64,000 nt of DNA, taken from assembly GCF_003605435.1 (NCBI RefSeq), contig NZ_QXQB01000005.1, forward strand, positions 248,001 through 312,000. Reading direction: 5' to 3'. Source of the stretch: Paenibacillus pinisoli (lineage in GTDB: Bacteria > Bacillota > Bacilli > Paenibacillales > Paenibacillaceae). The notes under the pieces were generated by a model. It ran no database searches and was not told the DNA's origin. It was given only the letters and a program-made list of their open reading frames with translations. Every line of letters starts with the position of its first letter. The first letter of the stretch is position 1. Positions 52,036 through 61,524 of this stretch are shown piece by piece. The position numbers and the translations under genes are program-made.

Positions 52036-52356
52036 TTACTGCGGAATTGTAAGTCTGGAAATCGCCTCTTGAATCTGCGGCTGCATGATATAGGCCTGCA
52101 CCTGCTCCTTCTCGCTGAAGGTAAGCTGATATTCGCAATCGCAATCCTCATCCTGCGGGATCATCTGAACTACTGTGCCGTCCACCGTGCATATCACATA
52201 GACCGTGAACTGAATCAGGTCATCAGGCACCGGCGTGCGCTCATCCAAAGTCGGGCGCAAGACGATATCCACCCATTGGTCATCCCGTCGCTCCATCGTT
52301 GCATCAAAGCTGAGGAACCGAAGCTCTGTCATATGATCAGAACCGTATTTAATCAT
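52036..52356 (-). CDS. Small uncharacterised acidic protein
   Basis: A 106-residue protein with a GGAGAGAGAAG site before the ATG. It contains DQWVDIVLRPTLDERTPVPDDLI and an EDCDCEYQL pair of cysteines. No signal peptide or membrane helix is present and no family was recognised. An in-frame ATG at 52332 is a less likely start. Confidence 0.6.
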   Translation of the reverse strand: MIKYGSDHMTELRFLSFDATMERRDDQWVDIVLRPTLDERTPVPDDLIQFTVYVICTVDGTVVQMIPQDEDCDCEYQLTFSEKEQVQAYIMQPQIQEAISRLTIPQ

Positions 52357-52394
52357 ATCTTCTCTCTCCGTTTACATGACATTTTGGACAAGCA

Positions 52395-52420
52395 AGAAAA
52401 GCGCCCTAGGGCGCTTTCTT
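52395..52420. terminator. Terminator between gltD and the 106-residue gene
   Basis: AAGCGCCC pairs with GGGCGCTT around a two-base TA loop, flanked by AAGAA and TTCTT extensions. It lies 39 bases past the gltD stop on the minus strand. Confidence 0.7.
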
Positions 52421-52458
52421 ATTCCATCTATACAATTAGACTACCATAGCGGCGCTTA

Positions 52459-53946
52459 TTATGGAAGCATCGAGGAGCCCATCAAATACTTATCTACCTC
52501 GCGAGCTGCCTCACGGCCTTCATTGATTGCCCAGACGACCAAGCTCTGTCCGCGGCGCATATCGCCGGCAGCGAATACTTTCTCAACGTTTGTGGTGTAT
52601 TTGCCATACCGGGCTTTGACGTTGGAGCGGCGGTCTTGCTCAAGTCCGAGCTGCTCGATCAGCGTAGTTTCCGGACCTTCAAAGCCTACGGCGATGAAGA
52701 CCAGATCCGCAGGCCATACTTTTTCGGTGCCTGGAATTTCTTTGTAAATTTTGCGGCCGGTTTCATCAACCGTACGTTCGATTTGAACGGTATGAAGCTC
52801 TTTCAAGTTGCCGTTCTCGTCGCCAACGAATTTCTTCGTCAAGACGGAGAATGCGCGAGGATCTTCGCCGTATAGCGCCTTCGCTTCCTCTTGTGCGTAG
52901 TCGAGCGTGTACACATTAGGGAACTGCGGCCAAGGATTGTTAATCGGATCGCGCTCAAGCGGGGCTTTCGCATGCGTACCGAATTGAGTAACCGACTTGC
53001 AGCCGTGGCGAAGCGCCGTTGCTACGCAGTCCGTACCGGTATCGCCGCCGCCGATCACGATGACGTTTTTATCCTTAGCGGAGATATAGTTGCCGTCTTC
53101 CAGGTTGGAATCCAGGTAGCTCTTGATCGTGCCGTTCAAATAGTCCATCGCCATATGAACGCCCTTCAGGTCGCGTCCCTCGATCTCTACGTCGCGTGCG
53201 CGGGTAGCGCCGCCGCACAGAACAACCGCATCAAACTTCTCCATTAACTCGCTAGCCGAAATATCTTTGCCGATCTCGGTGTTCGTGACGAACTCGATGC
53301 CTTCTTCCGTCATCAAATCCACACGGCGCTGCACCACATGCTTCTCCAGCTTCATAGTAGGGATTCCGTATGTGAGCAAACCGCCAATGCGGTCAGCGCG
53401 CTCGTATACTGTAACGGTATGGCCAGCTTTGTTAAGCTGAGCTGCTGTCGCCATACCGGCCGGGCCGGATCCTACGACGGCAACACGCTTGCCTGTACGC
53501 ATCTTAGGAGGTTGCGGTACAACCCATCCTTCTTCGAAGCCGCGATCGATAATCGCTTGCTCTATTGTCTTGATGGTAACGGCATCGCCGATAAGTCCGA
53601 CTGTACAAGAGCCTTCGCAAGGCGCAGGACATACGCGGCCTGTGAACTCCGGAAAGTTGTTCGTCTTGTGCAGGCGCTCCAGCGCTTCGCGCCACAGGCC
53701 TCTGAAGATCAGATTGTTCCACTCGGGAATCAGGTTGTTGACCGGGCAACCGGACACAGATCCGGCGAGCTCCATGCCCGTATGGCAATAAGGCGTTCCG
53801 CAATCCATACAGCGTGCGCCTTGGGTACGCAACTGTTCGTCGGAAAAGTGCTTATGAAATTCGTTCCAATCCTTGATGCGCTCAAGCGGGTCGCGATCGG
53901 CCGGCAATTCGCGCTGATATTCCATAAATCCAGTTGGTGTAGACAT
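52459..53946 (-). CDS. gltD: Glutamate synthase small subunit
   Basis: A 495-residue FAD/NADPH subunit of glutamate synthase. The N-terminal cysteine-rich cluster region (RCMDCGTPYC and APCEGSCTVGL), the FAD motif VAVVGSGPAGMATAAQL near 150 and the NADPH motif VIVIGGGDTGTDCVATA near 290 are typical. It passes electrons from NADPH to the large subunit, which is not adjacent here. ATG at 53946 is used, with GGAGG 10 bases upstream. A consensus promoter overlapping a palindrome lies about 84 bases upstream. Confidence 0.93.
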   Translation of the reverse strand: MSTPTGFMEYQRELPADRDPLERIKDWNEFHKHFSDEQLRTQGARCMDCGTPYCHTGMELAGSVSGCPVNNLIPEWNNLIFRGLWREALERLHKTNNFPEFTGRVCPAPCEGSCTVGLIGDAVTIKTIEQAIIDRGFEEGWVVPQPPKMRTGKRVAVVGSGPAGMATAAQLNKAGHTVTVYERADRIGGLLTYGIPTMKLEKHVVQRRVDLMTEEGIEFVTNTEIGKDISASELMEKFDAVVLCGGATRARDVEIEGRDLKGVHMAMDYLNGTIKSYLDSNLEDGNYISAKDKNVIVIGGGDTGTDCVATALRHGCKSVTQFGTHAKAPLERDPINNPWPQFPNVYTLDYAQEEAKALYGEDPRAFSVLTKKFVGDENGNLKELHTVQIERTVDETGRKIYKEIPGTEKVWPADLVFIAVGFEGPETTLIEQLGLEQDRRSNVKARYGKYTTNVEKVFAAGDMRRGQSLVVWAINEGREAAREVDKYLMGSSMLP

Positions 53947-54029
53947 GATCGAATTTCCTCCATCCCTGTTTCCCGGTTGCTTCACGTACACGTACAAGAT
54001 ACGATAGGATACCACTTTCGGGAATTCAT

Positions 54030-54058
54030 ATATTATTGAACACAGCGTACTGTGTCAA
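54030..54058 (-). promoter_or_regulatory. gltD promoter with overlapping palindrome
   Basis: On the minus strand TTGACA (54053-54058), a 17-base spacer and TAATAT (54030-54035). The spacer contains ACACAG-N4-CTGTGT (54040-54055), a candidate operator for a nitrogen or LysR-type regulator. Confidence 0.7.
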
Positions 54059-54176
54059 ATCCGGTAGCTTATTATAACATGCTAGCATTCCACGGATGAG
54101 CGCGTTAATGGACTTTCCGTACAATCATTTGCACTTTATGACATATTGTTCGTACAGACGCCCCTAAACGAAAGGA

Positions 54177-54668
54177 TTATTTACCCGTTCGTTCATAGGT
54201 CTGGAACGTGTAGTCGTATCGGTTTCGCTCGTCTTTTCCGTTGAAAACGCTATCCGTTAATTTCCATACTACTTGATCGAATTCCGGGAAGTAGGCATCG
54301 GCCTTCTCTATTTCCACATCGACTTCCGTAAGGAGCAAACGGTTAGCATATGGCAGCATCAAGCTATAAATTTCGGTCCCGCCAATGACCATCAAATCCT
54401 CGTGTCCGAACTTCTCCAGAGCTTCTTCAGGATGGTGAAGAAGCTCACAGCCTTCAATCACCAGATTATCCTGGCGGGTCAAAATGATGTTGCGCCGGTT
54501 GGGCAGCGGTTTTCCAAGGGAATCGAATGTCTTTCTGCCCATCAGCACTGTTTTGCCGGTCGTCATCCTTCTGAAGAAAGCCATATCGCCGGGAAGATGC
54601 CACAGCAGCTTATTCTCGTATCCGATGGCTCTGTTCCGATCCATCGCTGCAATTAGCGTAATGCTCAT
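54177..54668 (-). CDS. folA: Dihydrofolate reductase
   Basis: A 163-residue DHFR. ITLIAAMDRNRAIGYENKLLWHLPGD at the N-terminus (conserved Trp and Asp-substitute Asp27-region), VLMGRKTFDSLGKPLPNRRN near 42 and DLMVIGGTEIYSLM near 94 are all classical. It regenerates tetrahydrofolate consumed by ThyA, encoded directly upstream (19 bases apart). GGGGGAGAA precedes the ATG. Confidence 0.95.
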   Translation of the reverse strand: MSITLIAAMDRNRAIGYENKLLWHLPGDMAFFRRMTTGKTVLMGRKTFDSLGKPLPNRRNIILTRQDNLVIEGCELLHHPEEALEKFGHEDLMVIGGTEIYSLMLPYANRLLLTEVDVEIEKADAYFPEFDQVVWKLTDSVFNGKDERNRYDYTFQTYERTGK

Positions 54669-54686
54669 CGTTTTCTCCCCCTTTCC

Positions 54687-55643
54687 TTATACTGCTACAG
54701 GCGCCTTGATCGCCGGATGAGGATCATAAGCCTCTAGCGACAAATCCTCCATCTCAAAATCAAAGACCGACTGCTTGTCCGTATTTAATAGAAGCTTCGG
54801 CAAAGGCCTTGGTTCGCGGGTAAGCTGAATCTCAATCTGCTCCATATGATTCGAATAAATATGCGCATCGCCAAGCGTATGGACAAAATCGCCTACCTCC
54901 AGCCCGCATTCATGCGCAATCAAATGAGTCAGCAATGCATAGCTGGCGATGTTGAAAGGAATGCCTAAGAAGATATCGCCGCTTCTCTGATAAAGCTGGC
55001 AAGAGAGCTTGCCTTCCGATACATAGAATTGGAACATCGTATGACATGGAGGCAGCGCCATGGACGGCACATCCTCGGGGTTCCAAGCCGATACGATCAG
55101 CCGTCTGGAATCCGGATTGCTCTTGATCGCAGCGATCACATCTTTAAGCTGGTCAATCGTACCGCCTTGAGCGGTTGTCCAGTCTCTCCACTGCTTCCCG
55201 TACACATCGCCGAGCTCACCATACTTTGCGGCAAATTCATCATCCGTCAATACCCGTTCCTTGAACGACTCCATCTGTTCATCGTATTGCGCGGCAAAAG
55301 CCATATCCGTCTGGGAACGAAGACCGAAATTGGTCATATCCGGCCCGGAATAAGCATCGCTCTCGACCCAGCGCTTGAACGCCCATTCGTTCCAAATGTT
55401 GTTCTTATGCTGAAGCAGATAACGGATGTTGGTGTCCCCTTTAATAAACCATAACAGCTCGCTCGCCACGAGCTTGAAAGGCACCCGCTTCGTCGTCAGA
55501 AGCGGAAACCCTTCGCTAAGCGGAAATCTCATCTGATAACCGAACGTAGAGATGGTTCCCGTCCCTGTCCGATCTTCCTTTCGGACGCCTTTCTGCAGCA
55601 CATCCCTTAATAATTGCAAATAAGCCTGTTCGCTCGTGCTCAT
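54687..55643 (-). CDS. thyA: Thymidylate synthase
   Basis: A 318-residue thymidylate synthase, the longer form like that of Lactobacillus casei. The catalytic cysteine is in ALPPCHTMFQFYV near residue 198, and the dUMP-binding QRSGDIFLGIPFNIASYALL block follows. It makes dTMP from dUMP with methylene-tetrahydrofolate. ATG at 55643 (AGGAGG 8 bases upstream) is preferred to the frame's start at 55682. Forms an operon with folA. Confidence 0.95.
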   Translation of the reverse strand: MSTSEQAYLQLLRDVLQKGVRKEDRTGTGTISTFGYQMRFPLSEGFPLLTTKRVPFKLVASELLWFIKGDTNIRYLLQHKNNIWNEWAFKRWVESDAYSGPDMTNFGLRSQTDMAFAAQYDEQMESFKERVLTDDEFAAKYGELGDVYGKQWRDWTTAQGGTIDQLKDVIAAIKSNPDSRRLIVSAWNPEDVPSMALPPCHTMFQFYVSEGKLSCQLYQRSGDIFLGIPFNIASYALLTHLIAHECGLEVGDFVHTLGDAHIYSNHMEQIEIQLTREPRPLPKLLLNTDKQSVFDFEMEDLSLEAYDPHPAIKAPVAV

Positions 55644-55745
55644 CGGAGACCTCCTCAGTTGAATGGCATACCTTGCGGTCATGCTATATGTTAAGCCCTG
55701 CGCTTCTGCGCGTTAAAGCAAGCTATCTCTAGCAAAATAACTATT

Positions 55746-55775
55746 ATTATAACATTAGTTGTAATTAGTTGCCCA
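55746..55775 (-). promoter_or_regulatory. Promoter of thyA-folA
   Basis: On the minus strand TGGGCA (55770-55775), an 18-base spacer and TATAAT (55746-55751). The -35 lies within the last codons of the thioesterase gene. Confidence 0.55.
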
Positions 55776-56253
55776 GCCTGTCTTTCTTGCGGTTTTTGCG
55801 CAGCTGATGGCGGTCAGGCGCAGAAGCGAACAGCTGCCGCTCCAGCTCGCTCTCTGGCACTACAGAAGGAACGGGACATGGCTTGCCGTCCTCGCCTAGC
55901 GCAACAAAGGTGAAAAATGCTGTGACCGTAACGGCGCGTGTGCCGGCGTACAGATTCTCCGCAGTAACAGACACGTAGATCTCCATTGAGCTTCGGTGCG
56001 TCCAAGAGACGAATGCCTCCACCTCAATGACTTCGCCTACGCGAATCGGCGCCAGAAAATCCAAGCTGTCCGTCGAGGCCGTCACCACTCTCGTCCTTGC
56101 ATGCCGCATGGCTGCAATAGCCGCTACTTTATCCATATACTCCATCAGCTTGCCGCCGAACATCGTATCATAATGGTTCGTATCCAGTGGAAAAATGAGC
56201 TGCGTCATAATCGTACGTGAATCGCTCGATCGTTTTTGCCCTTCCTGGCTCAT
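55765..56253 (-). CDS. Acyl-CoA thioesterase (hotdog fold)
   Basis: A 162-residue single-hotdog thioesterase. TQLIFPLDTNHYDTMFGGKLMEYMDKVAAIAA carries the family signature with catalytic Asp near residue 36, and SMEIYVSVTAENLYAG follows. It hydrolyses acyl-CoAs, as YciA and related enzymes do. ATG at 56253 is preferred (GGAG 4 bases upstream), but the earlier ATG at 56277 is possible. Confidence 0.85.
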   Translation of the reverse strand: MSQEGQKRSSDSRTIMTQLIFPLDTNHYDTMFGGKLMEYMDKVAAIAAMRHARTRVVTASTDSLDFLAPIRVGEVIEVEAFVSWTHRSSMEIYVSVTAENLYAGTRAVTVTAFFTFVALGEDGKPCPVPSVVPESELERQLFASAPDRHQLRKNRKKDRLGN

Positions 56254-56296
56254 GCTGCTCCAGCCCCTTCTCTTCATCTGCTCATTTTGTTATTTC

Positions 56297-56326
56297 ATTA
56301 TAATATATGCAAAAAGGGATAGGCAA
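56297..56326 (-). promoter_or_regulatory. Promoter of the thioesterase gene
   Basis: On the minus strand TTGCCT (56321-56326), an 18-base spacer and TATAAT (56297-56302). Confidence 0.65.
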
Positions 56327-56358
56327 AGGAAAGCATATGAAATAAATGCATAGGCGGC

Positions 56359-56405
56359 AAGAAGCCCCGCGGCACTTTATTAGCAAAAGCGCAGCGGGGC
56401 TTCTT
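56359..56405. terminator. Terminator of the pdh operon
   Basis: A 12-bp AAGAAGCCCCGC stem (56359-56370 with 56394-56405), 34 bases past the lpdA stop on the minus strand. Confidence 0.75.
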
Positions 56406-56438
56406 ATTGGTCCTTCTATATCAAGTTGCCTAAGCTAA

Positions 56439-57854
56439 TTACTTCGCAACAGTGTGGATTGGATGTCCCAGAGCTACTTCAGCTGCATCCAATACGATCT
56501 CGCCCAGAGTCGGGTGAGCGTGGATTGTCAGAGCGATATCTTCAAGCGTTGCGCCCATCTCGATTGCCAGAGCAAGCTCAGCAATCATGTTGGAAGCTTC
56601 AAGGCCTACGATATGCGCGCCCAGTACTAGACCGGAATCTGCATCTGCAACCAGCTTCACGAAACCTTCTGTAGCGTTAAGCGACATTGCGCGGCCGTTG
56701 ATTGCGAATGGGAATTTGCCCACCTTCACGTTGTGGCCTTGCTCCTTAGCTTCTTTCTCGCTCAGGCCGACGCTTGCGCATTCCGGATCGGAGAAGCATA
56801 CAGCCGGTACGCATTTGTAATCGATAACGCTTGGTTGTCCTGCGATAGCTTCAGCCGCAACGCGGCCTTCGTACATCGCTTTGTGCGCAAGCGCTGGACC
56901 AGCAATAATATCGCCGATTGCGAAGATGTGAGGAATGCTGGTACGGCATTGTTGGTCAACTTCAACCAGTCCGCGGTCAGTCGTTTTCACGCCGATCAGG
57001 TCAAGGCCAAGCTCCCCATCCGTGTTAGGACGGCGGCCAACTGTAACAAGCAGGTAGTCTGCCGTTACTTTTTCTTCTTTGTCGCCTACAGTGTAGGTAA
57101 CAGTTACGTCTTTATCCGTTTGCTCTGCGCTTTTCGCTTGAGCGCCAGTAACGATATCCACGTTTTTCGCTTTCAGCTTCTTCGCAACGATGGAAGACAT
57201 ATCTTTGTCGAAGCCAGGAAGCACGGAATCGGAACCTTCGATAACCGTTACTTTCGTGCCGAACTTGGAGTACATTTGGCCAAGCTCGATACCGATGTAG
57301 CCGCCGCCGATAACGACAAGGCTCTTCGGAATTTCAGGCAGCGACAATGCGCCTGTCGAGGACACGATGCGTCCGCCGTAAGGGAACGCCTTCAGCTCGA
57401 TCGGACGGGAACCAGTCGCGATGATGCAGTTTTTGAAACGGTAGCGCGGCGCTTCTTGATCGTTGAATACGCGAGCTTCGTTTTCGTTGATGAACATCAC
57501 TTCGCCTTGGAAGTATTGTACCTTGTTCGCTTTCAGGAGCGAAGCTACGCCGCCAGTCAGCTTTTTCACGATACCGTTCTTGAATTCTTGAACTTTGCTG
57601 AAGTCAACCTTCGCTTCGCCCACTTCGATGCCGAATGCGGAAGCATGACTTACAGACTCATATTGGTGGGCTGCAGAGATCAGAGCTTTGGACGGGATAC
57701 AGCCAACGTTCAAGCACACGCCGCCAACATGCTCTTTGTCTACAACCAATACGTTTTGACCAAGCTGTGCAGCGCGGATAGCGGCTACGTAACCGCCAGG
57801 ACCTGCGCCAATGACTAGAGTATCAATATCTAAGGAAGCATCTCCAACTACCAT
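56439..57854 (-). CDS. lpdA: Dihydrolipoyl dehydrogenase (E3)
   Basis: A 471-residue flavoenzyme that reoxidises lipoamide for the pyruvate dehydrogenase complex. The FAD motif VIGAGPGGYVAAIRAAQ (residues 12-28), the redox pair CLNVGC near 47-52, the NAD motif VVIGGGYIGIELG near 180 and the C-terminal HAHPTLGE catalytic His are all seen. Last gene of pdhABCD, three bases after pdhC. The start keeps residues GDAS before the FAD strand, as in relatives. Confidence 0.95.
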   Translation of the reverse strand: MVVGDASLDIDTLVIGAGPGGYVAAIRAAQLGQNVLVVDKEHVGGVCLNVGCIPSKALISAAHQYESVSHASAFGIEVGEAKVDFSKVQEFKNGIVKKLTGGVASLLKANKVQYFQGEVMFINENEARVFNDQEAPRYRFKNCIIATGSRPIELKAFPYGGRIVSSTGALSLPEIPKSLVVIGGGYIGIELGQMYSKFGTKVTVIEGSDSVLPGFDKDMSSIVAKKLKAKNVDIVTGAQAKSAEQTDKDVTVTYTVGDKEEKVTADYLLVTVGRRPNTDGELGLDLIGVKTTDRGLVEVDQQCRTSIPHIFAIGDIIAGPALAHKAMYEGRVAAEAIAGQPSVIDYKCVPAVCFSDPECASVGLSEKEAKEQGHNVKVGKFPFAINGRAMSLNATEGFVKLVADADSGLVLGAHIVGLEASNMIAELALAIEMGATLEDIALTIHAHPTLGEIVLDAAEVALGHPIHTVAK

Positions 57855-57857
57855 TTG

Positions 57858-59141
57858 TTAGACCTCCATTATGAACAGCTCAGGCTGTGCCAGCAGCTGT
57901 TTGATATAGTTCATAAAGTTTTGTGCTGTCGCGCCGTCGATCAGACGGTGGTCGAAGCTCAGGGACAATGCCATTACAGGTGCTGCTACAATTTCGCCGT
58001 CGCGTACAACTGGCTTCTCGGAGATACGGCCAGTACCCAGAATTGCAACTTCAGGGAAGTTGATGACCGGAGTAAAGAACATGCCGCCAGCGGAACCAAT
58101 GTTCGAGATCGTAATTGTGCTGCCTCTCAGCTCGTTCGCAGCAAGCTTGCCGTCGCGGCCGCGTACTGCCAGGTCACGAATCGTGTCGGCAACCATAAAG
58201 ATGTTTTTGCGATCGGCATCTTCGATTACAGGAACGATCAAGCCGTTGTCTGTATCTGTAGCGATACCGATATTGTAGTACTTGCGGTACACGATTTCTT
58301 GGTTTTGCTCATCCAGCGTGGAGTTCATGATTGGGAACTGGCGGCAAGCCGCTACCAGAGCCTTCACGATGAACGGCAGATACGTAAGCTTGGAGCCTTT
58401 TTTCTCTGCGTATGGCTTGTATTTCGCACGCAGCGCTACCAGCTCGGTTACGTCCACTTCGTCCATAATTGTAACGTGTGGAGCCGTGTACACGGATTTC
58501 ACCATTGCATTGGAGATCGCTTTGCGGATGCCTTTGAACGGTACGCGCTCTTCTGGACGGTAAGGCGTGCCAGCTGCTGCTGGAGCTGCTGCTTTCGCTT
58601 CGCCAGCCGAAGCCGCTTTCTCTTCAGCAGGTGCTGCCGCTTCTGCAGCTGCAGGCGCTCCGCCGAATCCGTCCACATCGTCACGCGTGATGCGTCCGTT
58701 CTTGCCAGTGCCGCTAACTTGAGTCAGGTCTACACCCTTCTCGCGAGCGTACTTGCGAACGCTTGGCGTTGCCAATACTTGAGCGTTCGTTGCTGTAGCT
58801 TCTGGAGCAGGAGCTGCAGCTGGCGCGCTTGCAGGAGCCGCCGCTTCTTCCTTCTTCGGCTCTTCAGCCGCAGCAGGAGTCGCTTGCTCAGGAAGATCGC
58901 CTTCCGCGTCAATGACGGCTACCAGTTCGCCTACGTGGCATACCTGTCCGTCCTTCACCAATACTTCCAGCACTTTGCCGTTAACCGGGCAAGGCACTTC
59001 GACGATAGCTTTATCGTTCTGCACTTCCATAATAATGTCATCGTCCGTCACTGTAGCGCCCGGCTTAATCAGTACTTTGATGATTTCGCCCTCGTGCAGG
59101 CCTTCGCCTAGCTCTGGGAATCGATATTCGAATTTAGCCAC
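57858..59141 (-). CDS. pdhC: Dihydrolipoamide acetyltransferase (E2)
   Basis: A 427-residue E2 core protein. One lipoyl domain (residues 1-78, lipoylated Lys in EVQNDKAIVEVP), an Ala/Pro/Glu-rich hinge, the peripheral-subunit-binding domain (ATPSVRKYAREKGVDLTQV, near 125), a second Ala-rich linker, and the catalytic acetyltransferase domain ending in DHRLIDGATAQNF with the HxxxDG motif. Single lipoyl domain, as in Firmicutes. Confidence 0.95.
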   Translation of the reverse strand: MAKFEYRFPELGEGLHEGEIIKVLIKPGATVTDDDIIMEVQNDKAIVEVPCPVNGKVLEVLVKDGQVCHVGELVAVIDAEGDLPEQATPAAAEEPKKEEAAAPASAPAAAPAPEATATNAQVLATPSVRKYAREKGVDLTQVSGTGKNGRITRDDVDGFGGAPAAAEAAAPAEEKAASAGEAKAAAPAAAGTPYRPEERVPFKGIRKAISNAMVKSVYTAPHVTIMDEVDVTELVALRAKYKPYAEKKGSKLTYLPFIVKALVAACRQFPIMNSTLDEQNQEIVYRKYYNIGIATDTDNGLIVPVIEDADRKNIFMVADTIRDLAVRGRDGKLAANELRGSTITISNIGSAGGMFFTPVINFPEVAILGTGRISEKPVVRDGEIVAAPVMALSLSFDHRLIDGATAQNFMNYIKQLLAQPELFIMEV

Positions 59142-59175
59142 CGATCGTAACCTCCTTTAAAAAATGTTCCGTTAT

Positions 59176-60153
59176 TTAGAAATTGATAACTTTTTGAGCC
59201 GCAGCTACGATACGTGCTGGAGTCGGCAGCCATTGGTCCTCGATTTGCGCGAACGGATATACTGTATCCGGACCAGCAACGCGAAGCACCGGCGCTTCCA
59301 GGTGCAGAATCGCTTTTTCGTTGATTTGCGCGATAACTTCAGCTGCTACGCCGGAAGTTTTTTGCGCTTCTTGAACAACGATAGCGCGGTTTGTTTTTTG
59401 GATCGACGCCACGATCGTGTCGATATCCAGCGGCACTAGGGAACGAAGGTCAATGATTTCAGCTTTGATGCCTTGCTTCTCGAGCTCAGCCGCTGCTTTT
59501 ACAGCTGTATGAACCATCATGCCGTAAGCGATGATCGTTACGTCGCTGCCTTCGCGAACTACGTTCGCTTTGCCAATCTCAACCGTGTATTCGCCTTCTG
59601 GCACATCGGCTTTGAATGCACGGTACAAGTTCAGATGCTCCATGAAGAATACCGGATCGTTATCGCGAATCGCGGAGATCATCAGGCCTTTTGCATCGTA
59701 TGGATTGGATGGGATAACCACTTTGATGCCTGGAGTTTGAACAGCCAGACCTTCCAGGGAATCCGTATGCAGCTCAGCTGCCTTAACGCCGCCGCCGAAT
59801 GGCGTACGGAATACGATAGGCGAGTTGTAGCGGCCGCCGGAACGGTAACGCATACGCGCTGCCTGGATGAACATTTGGTCAAGCGCTTCATAAATGAAGC
59901 CAACGAATTGGATCTCGGCGATTGGACGCAAGCCTTGTACGCCCATGCCTACTGCCAAACCACCGATTGCGGATTCAGCCAGCGGCGTATCGAATACGCG
60001 CTCTTCTCCGAATTCTTCCTGCAAGCCTTCCGTTACGCGGAATACACCGCCGACTTTACCTACGTCCTCACCGAAGATGAGCACGTTCGAGTCACGTTTC
60101 AGTTCTACGCGCATCGCATCGCGAATCGCTTCAAGCATATTCATTTGAGCCAT
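59176..60153 (-). CDS. pdhB: Pyruvate dehydrogenase E1 beta
   Basis: A 325-residue transketolase-like beta chain. LIFGEDVGKVGGVFRVTEGL near residue 26, PLAESAIGGLAVGMG near 56 and QEAQKTSGVAAEVIA near 265 are typical of E1 beta. It forms the heterotetramer with PdhA that decarboxylates pyruvate. The start ATG lies 21 bases past the pdhA stop. Confidence 0.95.
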   Translation of the reverse strand: MAQMNMLEAIRDAMRVELKRDSNVLIFGEDVGKVGGVFRVTEGLQEEFGEERVFDTPLAESAIGGLAVGMGVQGLRPIAEIQFVGFIYEALDQMFIQAARMRYRSGGRYNSPIVFRTPFGGGVKAAELHTDSLEGLAVQTPGIKVVIPSNPYDAKGLMISAIRDNDPVFFMEHLNLYRAFKADVPEGEYTVEIGKANVVREGSDVTIIAYGMMVHTAVKAAAELEKQGIKAEIIDLRSLVPLDIDTIVASIQKTNRAIVVQEAQKTSGVAAEVIAQINEKAILHLEAPVLRVAGPDTVYPFAQIEDQWLPTPARIVAAAQKVINF

Positions 60154-60173
60154 GATCGTTTCATCCTCCCCTT

Positions 60174-61241
60174 TTATTGAAAATCAGCCTTTTGCTCTTC
60201 CAAGTGCTGTGGTGTTGTTTCGAACATTGTATCGATCAAGCCGGCAACAGTCATTTTTTCAACTGCTTCTGCTTTTTTGATATTTTCGTTAACCGCTGCT
60301 TTTGCTTCTTCTTTTACGCGGTTTGTATCTTCTACTGTCCAAAGGCCTTTTTTCTCCAGGAATTTGCCGAAGCGGATAAGCGGATCCTTCAGCGCCCATT
60401 CTGCTTCTTCATCCTTTGTACGGTACTTCGTAGCGTCATCCGCCATGGAGTGCGGACGGAAACGGTAAGTCAGCATCTCGATCAATGTCGCGCCTTCGCC
60501 GTTGCGGCCCAGCTCAGCAGCATCTCTAACCGCTTTGATAACAGCCAGAACGTCCATGCCGTCAACTTGCACGCCTTTGATGCCAGCAGCAACCGCTTTG
60601 TGAGCGATCGACAACGCAGCTGTTTGCTTCTCGAAAGGTGTCGTGATAGCGTAACCGTTGTTTTGTACAGCGTAAATTACAGGCAGTTTGAACACGCCTG
60701 CAAAGTTCAGGCCTTCGTAGAAGTCGCCTTCGGACGAACCGCCGTCGCCAGTGTACGTAATCGCAACGCGCTTCTCGCCTTTTTTCTTGAATGCCATCGC
60801 TACGCCAGTTGCATGAAGAATCTGAGCGCCGATGATGATTTGCGGCATGAGAACATGCACGTCTTCAGGAATTTGGCCGCCGTGCTGATGGCCGCGGGAA
60901 TATAGGAATGCCTGGTACAGAGGCAGGCCATGCCAGACAAGCTGCGGCATGTCGCGGTAGCCAGGGCAGATGAAATCGTCTTTGTTCAGCGCGTATTCGC
61001 TGCCGACCATCGAAGCTTCTTGACCCGATACAGGCGCATAGAAGCCAAGGCGGCCTTGGCGGCCAAGGTTAACGGCACGCTCGTCCCAAGTGCGGGTGAA
61101 TACCATGCGATACATGATCTCTTTAAGTTGCTCATCAGTCAAATCAGGCATCAAATCCGGATTAATTACGTCTCCATCGAGTGACAATACAGATAGCGGC
61201 GTGACCGGTTCCGTTTGAACTTCGTATGGCAGTTTGCTCAT
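60174..61241 (-). CDS. pdhA: Pyruvate dehydrogenase E1 alpha
   Basis: A 355-residue thiamine-diphosphate-binding chain. The cofactor motif begins YTGDGGSSEGDFYEGLNFAG (GDG near residue 160) and ends in VQNNGYA. HMA-type loop HSMADDATKYR carries the phosphorylation-loop region. First gene of the pdh operon, behind a consensus promoter (61299-61328). Confidence 0.95.
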   Translation of the reverse strand: MSKLPYEVQTEPVTPLSVLSLDGDVINPDLMPDLTDEQLKEIMYRMVFTRTWDERAVNLGRQGRLGFYAPVSGQEASMVGSEYALNKDDFICPGYRDMPQLVWHGLPLYQAFLYSRGHQHGGQIPEDVHVLMPQIIIGAQILHATGVAMAFKKKGEKRVAITYTGDGGSSEGDFYEGLNFAGVFKLPVIYAVQNNGYAITTPFEKQTAALSIAHKAVAAGIKGVQVDGMDVLAVIKAVRDAAELGRNGEGATLIEMLTYRFRPHSMADDATKYRTKDEEAEWALKDPLIRFGKFLEKKGLWTVEDTNRVKEEAKAAVNENIKKAEAVEKMTVAGLIDTMFETTPQHLEEQKADFQ

Positions 61242-61298
61242 TTTGAACGCTCACCTCAATCGAAATATTTGAAAATCGTGTATCTCTGTTATAGAATT

Positions 61299-61328
61299 AT
61301 TATAACCCTGTTTAACGAAAATGGTCAA
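61299..61328 (-). promoter_or_regulatory. Promoter of the pdhABCD operon
   Basis: On the minus strand TTGACC (61323-61328), an 18-base spacer and TATAAT (61299-61304), about 58 bases before the pdhA start. Confidence 0.8.
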
Positions 61329-61524
61329 AGCAAAAAACAAAAAAACCGTTGTTTTTTCGCTCATTCTAGACATTCTGTTAAGGAATTGTATATGCTACAG
61401 CATTCGAAATTTAGTGGTACAGAATAATACAACAGCTTGTACTCGCCTCTTTTCCCGTATACACCTTACTATTGTTTACCCACAACAGCGGTAATCCATT
61501 CAATTGAGATAAGGAGTTTTGAAC

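Noticed and set aside
57855..59111. 418-codon plus-strand frame antisense to pdhC
   Set aside because: It is the reverse of the Ala/Glu-rich E2 linker and catalytic domain; the composition (Cys, Arg, Ser rich) is not protein-like.
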